DNA from: Brevipalpus yothersi | Taxonomy: Eukaryota; Arthropoda; Arachnida; Trombidiformes; Tenuipalpidae | Length of the DNA stretch: 64,000 nt | Reading direction: 5' to 3' | Assembly: GCA_003956705.1 (NCBI GenBank) | Contig: QZCP01000556.1 | Span: forward strand, 62,001-126,000 | Shown here: one piece after another, positions 27,189 through 40,716 of the stretch | Numbering within the stretch: position 1 is the stretch's first letter | Layout: every line of letters begins with the position of its first letter | Notes under the pieces: model-generated | The model's input: only the letters and a program-made list of their open reading frames with translations | Told to the model about the DNA's origin: nothing | Databases searched by the model: none | Program-made: the position numbers and the translations under genes

Positions 27189-28902
27189 ATGGCCAATGGA
27201 AAACGACTTAATTTGTGCTATTTGCTCTTTTTTATGACATTATCGTCGATATCGTGTGAAACTATTGTGCCCGGAAAAATTATCGACTCTCGTTGCAACG
27301 AATCGTTAAATTTCTATCAGACAGCACTCTCAAATAGATCAACATGGGCTATTCAAAGTAAGTAGATGGTGATTTGTGTGAGATTTTGTGCGTATCCTTC
27401 ATGATACTCTTCGCATTCCAAATCAGTGCTCGATGCCCAAGGAAAGTTGGGGCCTGGACTGTTGGACGGGTCCAGACGATTGATAGGATCTTATGATGAG
27501 TGTCTCAAGATACATGTGACTTCTAGTGGGTCTGTGGACAGTTTCGATGGACTCTACTGTAGTGTACAACTTGTATTTAATACAGTGAGTTTAAAGAATG
27601 TTCATCTCCATAATTATCTCCATATTTTTATTTTTTTTGTATTTCCATTCAGACAGACAATATACTGCTTTCATACAGTAATAAGACAACTTTTGTGACC
27701 GAATTATGTGTTCCATCAACATGTGGACCTTCAGATATCGAAATATATCTGATGAACACTCAAACAGGTACTCCAATTCAATTATTTAGGGGACTCCATT
27801 CTCTCCAATTTCCAGCGAAGGCTCAGAAAACTATCAAGAGCTAGACTGCAGGTCATCGAGAAAAGTAGTTGTAATCCGGTAAAATGGTCTGGAAATTTTC
27901 AGAGAAACGATTCGCTTCTTATGATATAGAACACGAAAAATAAGGAAAAACCATGAATTATTTTTTAACTCATCTTCATTTGAAATATTTTCAATTTTCT
28001 TTCATATCATAGCTATCGAGGCTCGAACATTATATTGTGAAGGAGGCAATAGCAAAGCTCTGGATGCTTCCGAAATCATCGTGATGTGAGTTCGATTGTT
28101 TCATCACTAAAATATTCAGGCACCTAGGAGATGTCTGAAAAATTATTTAAAATGAATAGATTCTCTTTTCTCATTAGAACCTTTTTTATGATGAAAATTG
28201 AGTCGTCTAAGAGAGATCATAAAATTTTATCCAACATCCATTTAATGTTTGAAATTTTTTCTCTATGATAACATTTTCAGATGCACTTTTGTATTGCTTG
28301 GTTTTTTTATTATTCTGGGTACTTTTCTGGATGCTTGGTTTCGCACTAAAGGAGAAAAAGCAATCAAGAAACGAGCGAAAATTTTAGTTTCATTCTCATT
28401 ATACACAAATACTCTCAAAGTAATGAATACCCAGCAAAAAACATCCAATATAAACTGCATTAATGGCCTCAAAGTTCTGGCAATGATCTTCATCGTCTTA
28501 GGCCACACATATAATTTCCAGCTGATGATGATTCCCACAGGTAACATAAAAGATCATTGTTCAACATTGAACTCATTATTTTCAGCCCACAATTTATAGT
28601 CAACCCTCAGTCTATTCAACGAGGAATAAAGGAACTATGGTTTCAAGCATTCCTTAATTTCAGTCCATGGGTAGATACATTTTTTCTCACAAGCGGTATA
28701 CTCATGGTTTTCACCAGTTTACGTTCATTTCAATTAATTCATTTGAAATACAAAGAAAATGGAAACACTTTCATCATAATTGGCCGCTTTATGATGCGCT
28801 GTGCTTCACTTGTGGCTCGTAGATATTGGAGGTAATAATTTCATAAATTATTAATGATAATCGATTGATTGTGTTCAATTAAATGTTCTTTTTTTATCGG
28901 TG

Positions 28903-28944
<42 letters not shown>

Positions 28945-29270
28945 NNNNNNNNNNNNNNNNNNNNNNNNNNNNNNNNNNNNNNNNNNNNNNNNNNNNNNNN
29001 NNNNNNNNNNNNNNNNNNNNNNNNNNNNNNNNNNNNNNNNNNNNNNNNNNNNNNNNNNNNNNNNNNNNNNNNNNNNNNNNNNNNNNNNNNNNNNNNNNNN
29101 NNNNNNNNNNNNNNNNNNNNNNNNNNNNNNNNNNNNNNNNNNNNNNNNNNNNNNNNNNNNNNNNNNNNNNNNNNNNNNNNNNNNNNNNNNNNNNNNNNNN
29201 NNNNNNNNNNNNNNNNNNNNNNNNNNNNNNNNNNNNNNNNNNNNNNNNNNNNNNNNNNNNNNNNNNNNNN

Positions 29271-29314
<44 letters not shown>

Positions 29315-30733
29315 CTGAAGACTTACACCAGCTGTTGGCTTCATGATATGCTTGTATATTATATCGGCAAAATTTTCCTCTGGACCGAACTGGAAATTCA
29401 TGGAAGACAATGTTAGCGGCTCATGCAAAAGACTTTGGTGGCACAATCTGCTATATATAACTAACTTTTTCCCAGGAGACATGGTAAATTTACCGCAAAC
29501 TATTCGTGAACCTTATCACCTAATCGTATCACAATCTTTTTTTCTTCGTACTACTTTTAAGTGTATGGGGCATACATGGTATATTTGCTGTGAATTCCAA
29601 TTTTACATATTTGCACTCCTTCTCATCACATATCTATCATCAAGGTGAATATTATTCTAGTTATCGTGAGTTCTGAAGAAGTTTTATCCACAATTCGATA
29701 ATACCTCCCTTTAGTTTCGTCGTCATTGGCATCCTTCTGGTAATCATTTCTTTGATTACCTCACTGATAGCTACTGCCATGGTGGCTTTTTTCACCAGCT
29801 CATCGCCAACCTGGTTGGCCGTAGAACCTAACGGTACTGAAAGTCCAGCTCTTATTCTCTATATATGGCCATTCTTTCGAATCGGTCCCTATCTAATCGG
29901 AATGATTGTGGGTTACTTTATGGCTGAGGGCATTGAACTCAGATTATCGAAGGTATTGTTTGAATCGGATAGATCGAAACTCCATCCACGATTGTGCAAC
30001 CGATAATATGTTCACTCTTCTCTCTTTCCGTGTTCAGAGAAAGAATGCTATCTCTTGGATGATTTGCTTATTGATTTTGTTATCAATAACTTTCGCATCG
30101 TATCGATGGACTAATGGTGATCCAGCATCTATACCAGAGTCAACTGCATATGCAACTTTTCATCGTACAGTATGGGCTATTTGTTGGGCATTTATCATAT
30201 GGTCTTGTCACAGTGGCCACTCACCGTTGGCTGATCGAATACTCTCATGGAAAGCTTTTATACCGCTATCCAGAATTACTTACCAATGCTATCTGATCCA
30301 TTTGCTTTTCATCTATATTCACGAATCATCGAATCGGACAGCATTCGCTTTCTCTCATTACAATATGGTAATTATTATTGTCCTCACTCAATCTTTCTCT
30401 CTGTCTTTTTCATGCTACCCATTCTATCTCTTAAGGGTCGTTATTCACGAATGAGTCATATTCAATTACTTATATATTTATTCTCTCTCTCTCCACACTT
30501 GACAGTTCATTTTGTTCGCTGGCTACTTGACCATCTCGTACACATTTGCTTATGTTGCAGCGATATGCTTCGAATATCCGTTTGCTAATTTAGAGTTAGT
30601 ATTATTTCCCAAGAGAAGGACACCAGAGGTGACCCAAACTGCTCAATCTGTGGGCTCAACCAATCCTGGTTTTGTGGGTTCAATGATATTTGATAAAGAA
30701 GAGCACGTTGATTCGATTCCTAAGGTCTGCTGA
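27189..30733 (+). CDS. nrf-6: NRF-6-like membrane acyltransferase (acyltransferase-3 family)
   Basis: Multipass membrane protein of the nose-resistant-to-fluoxetine family: a secreted-side NRF domain followed by an acyltransferase-3 (OafA-like) domain. In C. elegans nrf-6 acts in lipid/xenobiotic transport; the substrate here is unknown. Ten coding exons: 27189-27357, 27427-27584, 27653-27767, 28013-28085, 28281-28540, 28600-28831, 29321-29644, 29715-29952, 30038-30367, 30506-30733, about 708 residues, normal for the family. Residues 1-23 look like a signal peptide. The NRF domain has Cys in LIGSYDECL, GLYCSVQ and LCVPSTCGPSD. Typical acyltransferase blocks follow: NGLKVLAMIFIVLGHTYNF with the conserved His, FSPWVDTFFLTSGIL, RRYWRLTPAVGFMI (split by intron 6), HTWYICCEFQFYIFALL, and a C-terminal membrane bundle ending near residue 680. 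The frame needs the weaker acceptor at 28598-28599; the stronger TTTTCAG just upstream leads to an immediate stop. Intron 6 contains the N gap. ATG 27189 was chosen as the first in-frame Met before the signal peptide. Confidence 0.93.
28905..29311. repeat. (CT)n microsatellite with assembly gap
   Basis: CT repeat on both sides of 326 unknown bases (28945-29270), inside nrf-6 intron 6. The tract ends 9 bp before exon 7, so it also forms the polypyrimidine tract of that acceptor. True length is unknown. Confidence 0.95.
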
Positions 30734-30756
30734 GACAAATCATCAAATTTGATGAC

Positions 30757-30762
30757 AATAAA
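30757..30762 (+). other. Candidate poly(A) signal of nrf-6
   Basis: AATAAA lies 24 bp after the nrf-6 stop codon. If used, the 3'UTR is very short. A second AATAAA occurs near 30877. Confidence 0.45.
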
Positions 30763-31771
30763 CTACAATCGATAAAGAGTGACTTTGAGACATGATATTT
30801 TCACCAAAAGTTTGGAGAGAAAACTATCCATTCAGCGAAAGCTATTTTTAATGATCAAGAGACAAACACAAATTTTAATAAATTTTCATCATTTTTATTT
30901 AGTCAGTTTTTGAGCAAAAGAGTTATCATTCCTACTCAATCAAATCTGACAAATACTGGTGACATTGGCATGATTTCTATTCATTTTATTACTGATAAAG
31001 AGATAAAATATGATCTGCGTTATCAGCTAAAATGAGTGATTTGGCCATGATAAAACTTGAATGAGATTGAACAGCATAGAGTCAACTAGCTGGGAATGAT
31101 TGAGATATATCGAAATTTCGATTAAACTTCGATTTTATGATCTATTTCACTTAATAATAATTGTTCAGTCTATTTTTCGAAAAGAATCGATCGAAAACAC
31201 CGAACAAAGAAGATATTTTCGAGAATCGCAAAGTTCATAGAAGTTTTATTCTTTAAAATGATTCCCAATGATTTACATTCAACGAATTACATCTCCAATG
31301 CAGGCAACTGTGTCATTACAAATGATATTTGTTCTTATTTCACCAAAAAAAGGTCACCTCAAATGAAGCAAAGCAAAGGTACATAATCAGGAGATGAGAG
31401 GGGAAAAAAATCTTGAAAAAACGTTTTCAATACAGCCCCAGTGATGGGGTTGACTTTGAATTTACAAGCTTTCTGGCTTTGAGGTTAGAACTGTACAATT
31501 AAGGAAAATGCTTTCTCCTATCCATCTATACCGGATAATTACGCATTACGGGAATCGGTATATCATTTTTCATCTTATTTAGTCTCTTTTTATCATTTAA
31601 AATACAATATATGTATACTGAATTGTAGAGTGTATCAAGAAAAGGAATCCTTTTTCGAGGATGCTTTCCATAGATCACCAGAACATCTTAAATTATTGAC
31701 ATTTATAACAGCAACGTGATGATTATCGTCGATCAATAATAAATGGGTCTATCAAGATCTTGTCTGCTCAC
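30763..31771. other. Tail-to-tail intergenic interval (nrf-6 / HIF)
   Basis: About 1 kb of AT-rich DNA between two convergent genes. No coding content seen. TTTATT on the plus strand at 31245-31250 (AATAAA on minus) could end the HIF transcript, and another is near 30894, so the two 3'UTRs may overlap. Confidence 0.45.
31245..31250 (-). other. Candidate poly(A) signal of the HIF gene
   Basis: AATAAA on the minus strand about 520 bp past the HIF stop codon. It is the nearest canonical hexamer I saw on that strand. Confidence 0.3.
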
Positions 31772-34700
31772 TTAACCAACATTGACTCGGCCACCTTTCA
31801 TGTGCGATGTCTGGAATCGAGAATAACCATTGGATACATCCTCACCATTCACAAGAAGATTCATGAGCACCGATGACTCTTGCATCGTTGGCAGTGCTAC
31901 GTTAATCGATAAAAAAGGTGAAACGATTAAGAAAAAAAACGATTTCATATGAGATTCGAATACAATGAACAACAAGACTCACTTGATGGCAATTTCATTC
32001 GTTTGTAATTATTTTCCGACGAGTTTTTCGATGGAAGATAGGCTCTTTTGGATGATGGCACAGCGGATGAGTTGAAGTTGGACAGCTTTTGTGCTATTTT
32101 TACACAGTTATTTCCAAATTTAGAGTAAACTGTGTTCCCAGAATTACGATACTTTCGGACTCCATCAGACTCATCAGCATACTTCATTTGTCTGGTTGTT
32201 TCCTGTGGACCATTGGAAGCATTCCTGGAGCCTTTAGCATTACCTCTGTAATAGAACAATAGAGAAGGGAAATGAATCAAATAAAATATAAAGTGAGTGA
32301 GTGAGTGAGTGAGTGGAAGGGAAAGAGGAAAAAGAAAGGGCAAATGAAAACATCGTGAATAAGGAATTCAAAGAGTAACCGAATTCCCTACAATCATGGT
32401 AATACCTTGATATTTGACATATATTCATGGTTGAATGGAAAACAAAGGAAATTGAGGAATTATGGAGAAGGGGTAGAGGGGAGGAGGAGGGAGGAATGAG
32501 GTTCTCCACTGAAAGTGTTGAATACTAACCCTGATGACGAGCGCATATGTGATGCTGAACGGGCACTAATCGTATCCACTCTTCCATTGATGCCACCCTT
32601 TCCAGCTCGATTATTTTGTACTAGATAAAAATTGGAATTGGTGCGATTATCCGATGATGAGGTTCTCGAAACAGCGGTGAACGATGACGTACAAGTGGAA
32701 GGGATGCGGCCTCTGCTTTGATTCTTTTTTGAATAGAAATTCCCTTTCCCTGCCATCATTGTGGGAAGATTAGCTGGCTTAATGTGCGAATCTTTTTGTA
32801 ATAACATGGCAAGATTGCTATTCAATGGAGATGATGAGCCATTAGAAGAATGTGTTGATGATGAGGTATCTTGATTAAGTAAATCATCCAAGCTTTTATC
32901 ATCTGACATGATGTTATCAGCACAATCGTCGACTAAATCACCGATATTGGAGTGCATCAGAGAGTCCCAGATGAAATCCTCGTTGGGCAGTAAAGGGAAG
33001 CTATCATCCAATGCTTTCTTAGTCGAATCACCCAGCATATTATGAGGATTGTTATCATCCTCATCGGTAGCAAAAGATCCACAAATGTCCAAATCACTTG
33101 TCAAAGTAGAATTACAGCTACTTGGAGGAGGTGAATCACACAGGGATGAAGATGAGCATTTCAGGTTGAAATCCGGACTATCAGTAAGACCGGAAGAATT
33201 GTAGAAAGTTGGCGAATTAGAGGATGAGTTTGAAGACAAATTAGAGGTTAGAAAATTTTCTGTTGACAGGCATCCATCGGTGAAGCTTAGGAATGGATCG
33301 TTGTTATTAAGAGCGCTTTCAACATCGATTCGTTTAGTCGTTGTAGTTAATCCCAAATCTTGACTGCAAATATTTGAAGTCTCGCTTTCGCTAGGAAGCT
33401 GATTATTTTCACATGAAACATTTCCTTGGCCAACATTTCCAATAAGTCCCATTTCTTTGAGAATATCGTCCATGGACAGGTTGTCAAATGGTGACAGAGA
33501 GGCAACTTCCAGCGGTACACAATAATCACCGGCTTGGGGAGCAAGATGGGTCAAATCTTGATCGGAATTGCAAGCTTCGATGTCAGGTAGCACAGTTAGG
33601 CCATACTCATTGTCATCTCCAACGGGGATGAGGAAACCAGGGTTCATATCAGCTGTACGAGGAGTGAAAATTGTGGCTGTTGCAGGCGTGGGCAAACTTT
33701 CAGTAATCACCGGTCCCACTGATGTAGAGAGAAGTGGTTGCTGTGGATCAGATACTGGGCAAGGCGATGTAATCAATGGATCTTGTTGTGTCGAGCTGAC
33801 TGTAAGTGATGGTGGTGTTGACAGAGGAAGCGGGATAAATAGCTCCTGGGTGACACTCCTGGTGGTTAAACCTGGTAAATCGGTATCAAGATTTGGTGGA
33901 GAGAAATTTCGTTCGTTAGGCACTGCGACGTCGAGCGTTTGTAACGATACTGGAGTTAGCTCTTCGCTGATAGCTGGCAGCAGTTGTGAGAATGGTGACG
34001 TTCGCTGTAGATTCTTACAATCGAAATTGGCTGCACTGATCAGTTTCACAAGATCATTTTCCTGATCATCTTCATCTCCACCGATCACACTAGCAGCAGG
34101 TAGATTGATTTGATGATCAACTTTCTCACGTTCTAGACATTGTTCCTCCGATATTATTTTATCTTGATCCACAATACCACTGGACGAAGATGGACAGAAG
34201 ACGAAACACGGCAGATCCCAAGGCAACGGTGAGATAAAGAGTGGAGATGGAGTGAAGTGAGAGAGAGAGAGACAGAGAGAGAGTGTGTGTGATTGGGCGA
34301 GAACAAGAAGAAGAATAATAGAAAAATTATGTTAAACGTGAATCAATGGGCCTCAGAAATGGCATGAAATAGGGAATAGAAGAAAAAAAGATGAATGGGT
34401 GGCATGGAGGAGAGAGAGAGAGAGAGAGATTAGGGAGCAAGAGAGGAAGCGAGAGTTATGATGATCATCATTGGAAAAGGGGAAAGAGGGAAGCAATTGT
34501 AGTGAAAGTAGTGGTAGTATTTGCAATAGAGAAAGAGAGGAAAAGAGAATAAGGCAGTGGAAAAAAAGCGAATTGAGATAGACAAAAGTGACGAAGAAAG
34601 AGAGAGAGAGGAGAAAAGAGGAGCAGCAATTAATAAGACGTCGGAGGATGAGGATGAGATAAGAGATGGTAGTGAGAGATGATGAAGTTACCCAAGAATG

Positions 34701-35518
34701 ATTCGTGTATATTCACCTAACACATTGGAAGTGTAGAGAAGAGAGGCGAGAGCGGAAAAAAGTTAAATATATTTTCAAGCAATTGGCAAGACCAACCGTT
34801 CAGGATAGCAAAATGAGAGAAAGATGAAATGAGTGAGAGAGAGAGAAAAGCTGGAACCAATAAAAGGGAATAGTGATGAAAAGTATTGGATGCAGATTTA
34901 ATAAGGCAAAGCTATCACAAGGTAAAAGGTGGAGAAAAAAATAAGTGTGCATTGGAATGCATAGCGCTCATGGTGAGAACAGAATGTTTGCTTCATTCTC
35001 GATGGTGTTGAGAGCTTAAGGACTAGGAGCGAATGAGTATCATGTGATTAAACACAGATACAGTCGAATGAAGATAAGAGAATAGAGAGGGTGGCGAAAA
35101 AAGGGTATGCAAATTCAGTGATGGGAGAGAGAGCAAATCAGTTTAGTGTCGCAATTCGTGGTAAGTGAGAGCAAGAGAGGGGAGGAAGGAGGAGAGAGAG
35201 AGAAAGAGTATGTATCAATACCTCACTCAAAAAATAAATATATACACAGATACAACGAACACAATCAATCCATCGCATTCAAAGATCTCATATTCTGAGG
35301 ATCATGGAAATGGAATGGAGTGAGAAAAAATTGGATCTCGCCGGAGTTGTGAGTGAGCGGAATGAGTGAGAAAGATGAAAGAAGGCGCAAGGCTTTAGGA
35401 AATGATTATGAGCAAAGAGAAAAAGAGAAAGAGAGAGAGACTTCGAGCCAAAGAGCTTAGATTTTGGATGAAAAAGTGGGAGAGAGAGAAAGGGCCATAG
35501 GATGGGCAAGTAATATCA

Positions 35519-35593
<75 letters not shown>

Positions 35594-38205
35594 GGAGAGG
35601 AAGAAGGAGAAGGAAAAGGAAGCGGCCAAGAGAAGCAAAGTGAATCTTATTCAAATTCAATTTATGTGTCATTATCGGGGGGAGGGAAATGTGGAGCAAT
35701 AGGGAAAGAGAAAGAGAGAGGACGAAAAAAATAGAGAAGAGAAAGAAGAGGCGGTAGTGAAACAAATCAAGACATGCTAATGATAATCACCTGAGTGCGT
35801 AATTCACACACACAACGCTGACCGGCTGCTGAGTATGATTATCAGTGATCAGGGTTGCTTGACTCTGGATCCAAATGTAGCCCCCACGTTTGGCCAGTAA
35901 TCGATAGTATCCAGTTTCCGATTGGCCCTTGGTGAACACTAATAGAAAAGAGTGAGAGAGAAAGAGGAAGAGATGCAAGTATGCGTTAGATGAGATCGAA
36001 AGAGAGATGAGAGTTGAAGATGGGCAATAAATACAGTGGCGAACGAAACAAGCCAAACAGATGAACACAACGATAGAAATATGATGATGATGGCCGTACG
36101 GTTGTGTAGAGTAGTAAGATCTAATCGATCGGTTTGGTTGATAGCTGGTAACGGGCCGATCAAGAGTTGGATATTTTGTATTCTATACTAGAGATACACA
36201 CACCGATATCATAATTAATATTATCTTCCCTCTCTCTCCCTATTCTCCTAACTACTGGGTTATCTGGTGAATTCATATAAACACACAGTCTCAAATCAGA
36301 CTTACCAAGAGCGAGAGAAAGAGAGAAAGATAGAGAGAGTAGAAGGAGCTTGACAATGGAATATGGGCCAGAAAGTGGATGAAATACAAGAATAAGAAGC
36401 ACAGATTGGAAAAGATAGACAGAGGAAAAGAGAGACATACACATACACATACACACAGACAAGGTATAAGACAGTTAGGTTTAGATCTATCTCTTCCTCT
36501 TTTGCTGTCTTGATCTTTGCCTCAATCTTGCCTTGTCCAAATCTCAGTCCTTAGTCTACTATCACTTCTTCCTCTTTGTTGAGACTATCTATCTAATACA
36601 CACACACACACACACTCTCCTTCATCTTTCATTTCCCTTTTTCGTTCAGATTTTACCATGACTTTGGTGTGTTTGAAAATGGTTATATAGTCACTTCACT
36701 GGCTGCCATCGTTCAATTGCGATTTTATCATGCTTGCTGGCTTTTCTAGCGTTGCTCAGATGATGAAGTTGAGAGACAGAGAAAGAGAGAAAGAGAGAAA
36801 TAATAGTGAAAGAAAGAAGCTTCGGGGAAGGAGAATGTGGAGAAGATGAAAACTCGCCAAATCATGACAATGTATGAGCTATCAGTGGAAAAATTGTAAT
36901 TGTGATGATGAAACTTTTTTCAAAATGCAAGGAATACTCTCACAAAGTATTCCAATAAAAAAGAAAAAGAGAGAAAGAGAGGTAGCATGGAACAATATGA
37001 GCAAGTGGTATAAAAATATATATATTTCATGGCTCCTATGGAATACTTTTTCCTTGCTACACTTTGCTTTCTCAATGTCTCTCACTCTATCTTCTGTCTG
37101 CTTCAGTCCAGTAATCGATGAAGGTTTAGAGAGAAAAAGAGAGTAACGACGATAAGGAATTCGAAAGAGCTCAAGAGTCATAGGAAAATGTTCAGCCGAG
37201 CAAATCGAAAAGCTGTACACATACATACATATATATCTGAGGTACTGAATCTCTCGCTTGCCTATCATGCTGAATATCCATGTTTTATTTCTGAATGAGC
37301 ATGAGTGTGTGTATAACTATGCAAGCAATTTACTCCATCACAATAACAGGCATCCTCAACGATCAGGAATTCCATTCTCTATCCAGTCCAATTTTTTTCT
37401 CTGTACTTCTTTCCACACACTGTGTTTTGACTTGCAGCATTTCACATAGGCATGTATGCATGTATACAGTAGTGAAGTATCGACCTCACTATACTATCAT
37501 TTGATTTGGCATTAGCCGTAGAGAAAAAATTGTTCTTGCCACTAGACTTTGGCAGCCATTGTCAAAAAAAGAGGGACGCCAAAGTGGGAGAGAGAGAGAG
37601 AGGAAAAGGCAGCCTACCACTGTTCGAACACTGGGTTGTGAACATTTTGATTACAGTGGTAATCATGATGAAGGACTTATAACGAGAACTAATTTGGTTG
37701 GAAACAGTGGGAAAGCATGAGAGTGAGAGAGAGAGAGAAAAAGAGAATGTGAAACAAGAGCATCCACAAAATGATTTGCACCACAAGAACGAGGTTATAT
37801 CTTCTCACAGCTTCATTTCATATATCAACCTCATGGCTTCACTACCTCTCTTCTCGGCATTGCATTAATCAGTATGCACGCTCAGTTTTCCGAATGAATT
37901 AACTGATTCAGCAGCACAAGATTAGCGCCAAAAATTGAGAATCATTTCAATGGGGAAAGAAGAAGAGGGTAAAATAAAGAGAATGTTAACGTTGAAATAG
38001 AGAGAAAGATTTTTGCTTGTTCTCGGGGGCTGACTAGGGCCTTTTGGTGGTAAATAGTTTCCATTAGAAATTGAGACAGTTTATTTTGAGTCGACTAAAC
38101 TAACTATCTTGTAGTGTATCAAAACTCGACATGATGGAGTAGGAATCATTGCCAGAGGGATGATGATGAAAAAAGAGAAAATGATGAGGGAAGATGCAAA
38201 GCTCT

Positions 38206-38280
<75 letters not shown>

Positions 38281-38732
38281 GGGGCTGAATATGTTGGATG
38301 CTTTTGTTGGGTGGTAAAGAATGGGAAGAACGCAAAGAAGGTCAGGGAAAAAGAGAGTGAGAGTGAGAGAGAGAAGAGGAAAAATATAACGGTACCACTC
38401 GGTTGTATATGATGTCAATTTTGTGTTTATGAGCAAACATCCATCATCGTCAGTTAGATAACTGATCGACACAAATCAGCCGGATGTGAAGACAAAACCA
38501 TGTCGGTTTCATACTCACACACACATTTGAAAAGTTTACAAGCATAATTTCATTCGGAAATAAGATGAAATGAATTGGCCACTATCTGAGGTACTTCAAA
38601 CCATGATCAAAACAGTAGGAGAAAGGGAAAGATTGTTTGAGGGAAACATAGATGAGAAAGATAGAGATGGAAAAAGAGAGCAATAAGCCAGAGGAATAGA
38701 ACAGGTCAGATCACAGTGATGGGAATGGAGAA

Positions 38733-38795
<63 letters not shown>

Positions 38796-39264
38796 ATGAG
38801 TATTATTATTGCCAGACATATAGCAAGCGTGAAAAAGGAGGCAAATTGAAAGCAATAAAATGGGCAACATGGTGCATGTGGAAGTCATCATCATTTGAAG
38901 TGTGGAGAGAGTGAAGCAAAAACGATGATGATTCCGGCGAAGCCTAAGTCAAGAAAGGCATCATTCACTGTCAATCATCATCCAAGATACTCAAAGATAC
39001 TGGGAGGAGCACGCGACAAAGCCCTAGCATGTTGAAAAGTTGTGAACGCTCATGTTGCCCATAATAAGAATCGATTTTTGATAATCACGATAATTTGGCA
39101 TCAAGAATAGGGAGGAAAACGAAGCGAGGACGAGGAGGAAAAAGAAGAAGACGGAGAGAAAGATGAGGGCGATGTTTCTGGTGAAAGTTTAGAGGGGTTT
39201 GAGTCGAGAGGCAATGTAAATTGGGCAAGTCGAACAGTGGAGCAAAAGAAATGAGCATAGGTAT

Positions 39265-39295
<31 letters not shown>

Positions 39296-40666
39296 TGTGA
39301 GCTAATAATAGAGATAACACTGAGGAGTTGAAAAATGGTATATTTAGCACCCAAGCACACGAACACACCTTGGCGAAAGCAATATACTACAATGCCACAT
39401 AGGCTGCACAGCATCCGTATTGTCACCATCATCTTTGCCATCTTTCACTGCCTCAGCATCCCAGAAAGTATTACCGCAAAGAGCTTGTCGAAGCATTGGC
39501 ATTCCATGAGCTTAGCAGCAAAGCCAGTAAAAGTTGGTACAAGATAGAAAAGTGCGTAAAGAGAAGGGTGTTTACGTATGTTTGGTGAGGAGGTAACGAA
39601 AAAGAATGCCACATGAGCTCTTATCAAGTTTTCAGCTATCTTATTTGTTTTTTTCCATTTTTTTTCTCTCTCTCTTTCAGTCACTCTCTTATCCTCTCAC
39701 TTTCGCTCTTCATGTAGGTACATTATTGGATCTTAATCATAGATACATCGAAAGATGTGTGTGAAAGAGAGAAAAAGAGATGTGAGAGATGGATTTTTTT
39801 CTGAACCGAGTGGAAGAAGAAATGAAGAATATCATAAATACATGATATTCACAAACATAGGCAAAATTTTATGGCGTCAAAAAGTTAGCAGACTTGTTCA
39901 AATAGTGTAAGATTAAGTGAATGGGAAATATTTCCCTTTTCATGCACCTCTCAGGTTTACAGAGAGCGAGAGAGAGGCTTTTATTGACTGAAAATTCTAT
40001 CCATTCAATTGAATAGATTGAAAAACCCTTCCCTTCCTGTTCCATGAAGAGTGATTGAGGATAAAATTTGATAACACAAGAGAGGCAACTACAATAAGCA
40101 CATTTTCTAATCAAGTGTTAATGAAATCGATTTTTTGAATGAATAAAAATCTTGTATCTTGAACATTTGATTGCCAATCGCTCTCACCACCATGAACAAT
40201 GAATAGAAAAAATTTTCTCCAGGTAATGGCATAGGGTGAAGGTAAGAAAGATCTGCAAGAAAAACTAAGCTAGATTCTTTTACCGATCGATTTTGTCACA
40301 ATTACCGACAACAAAGGCAAACTATGGGATGGAAAAAGAAAGATTGAACAACAAAATAAAATTGCTCTCGAGAGTTTTCTGAGCTTTCATTCAGAAAGAG
40401 ATCAATTTTGAAACAATTTTGAGCAGACATTCTTCGTCTCAGTTGAACAGGAGCTGAAGATCAAAAAGAAATTAGAGTATTCAAATTTTTTCTTTCAAAA
40501 AGGAATGTGAACTTTGTCCATGAACCGTTTGTCTCGCTATTACAGCCAACACGTTCTTTGATGCTTATTTTTCTTTCCATACAGTTTATCATCATCGGTC
40601 TCAAGAAGGTTTATTACTAGAATAAGTCAAGGAGCGCTACTTTGATTCAGTTTGTTTCATACACAC

Positions 40667-40716
<50 letters not shown>

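Noticed and set aside
28586..28599. Use of the TTTTCAG acceptor as the main nrf-6 exon 6 start
   Set aside because: It gives a stop codon after four codons in the established phase, while the next AG restores the family sequence.
33568..34065. 165-residue plus-strand frame
   Set aside because: It is the antisense shadow of HIF exon 3.
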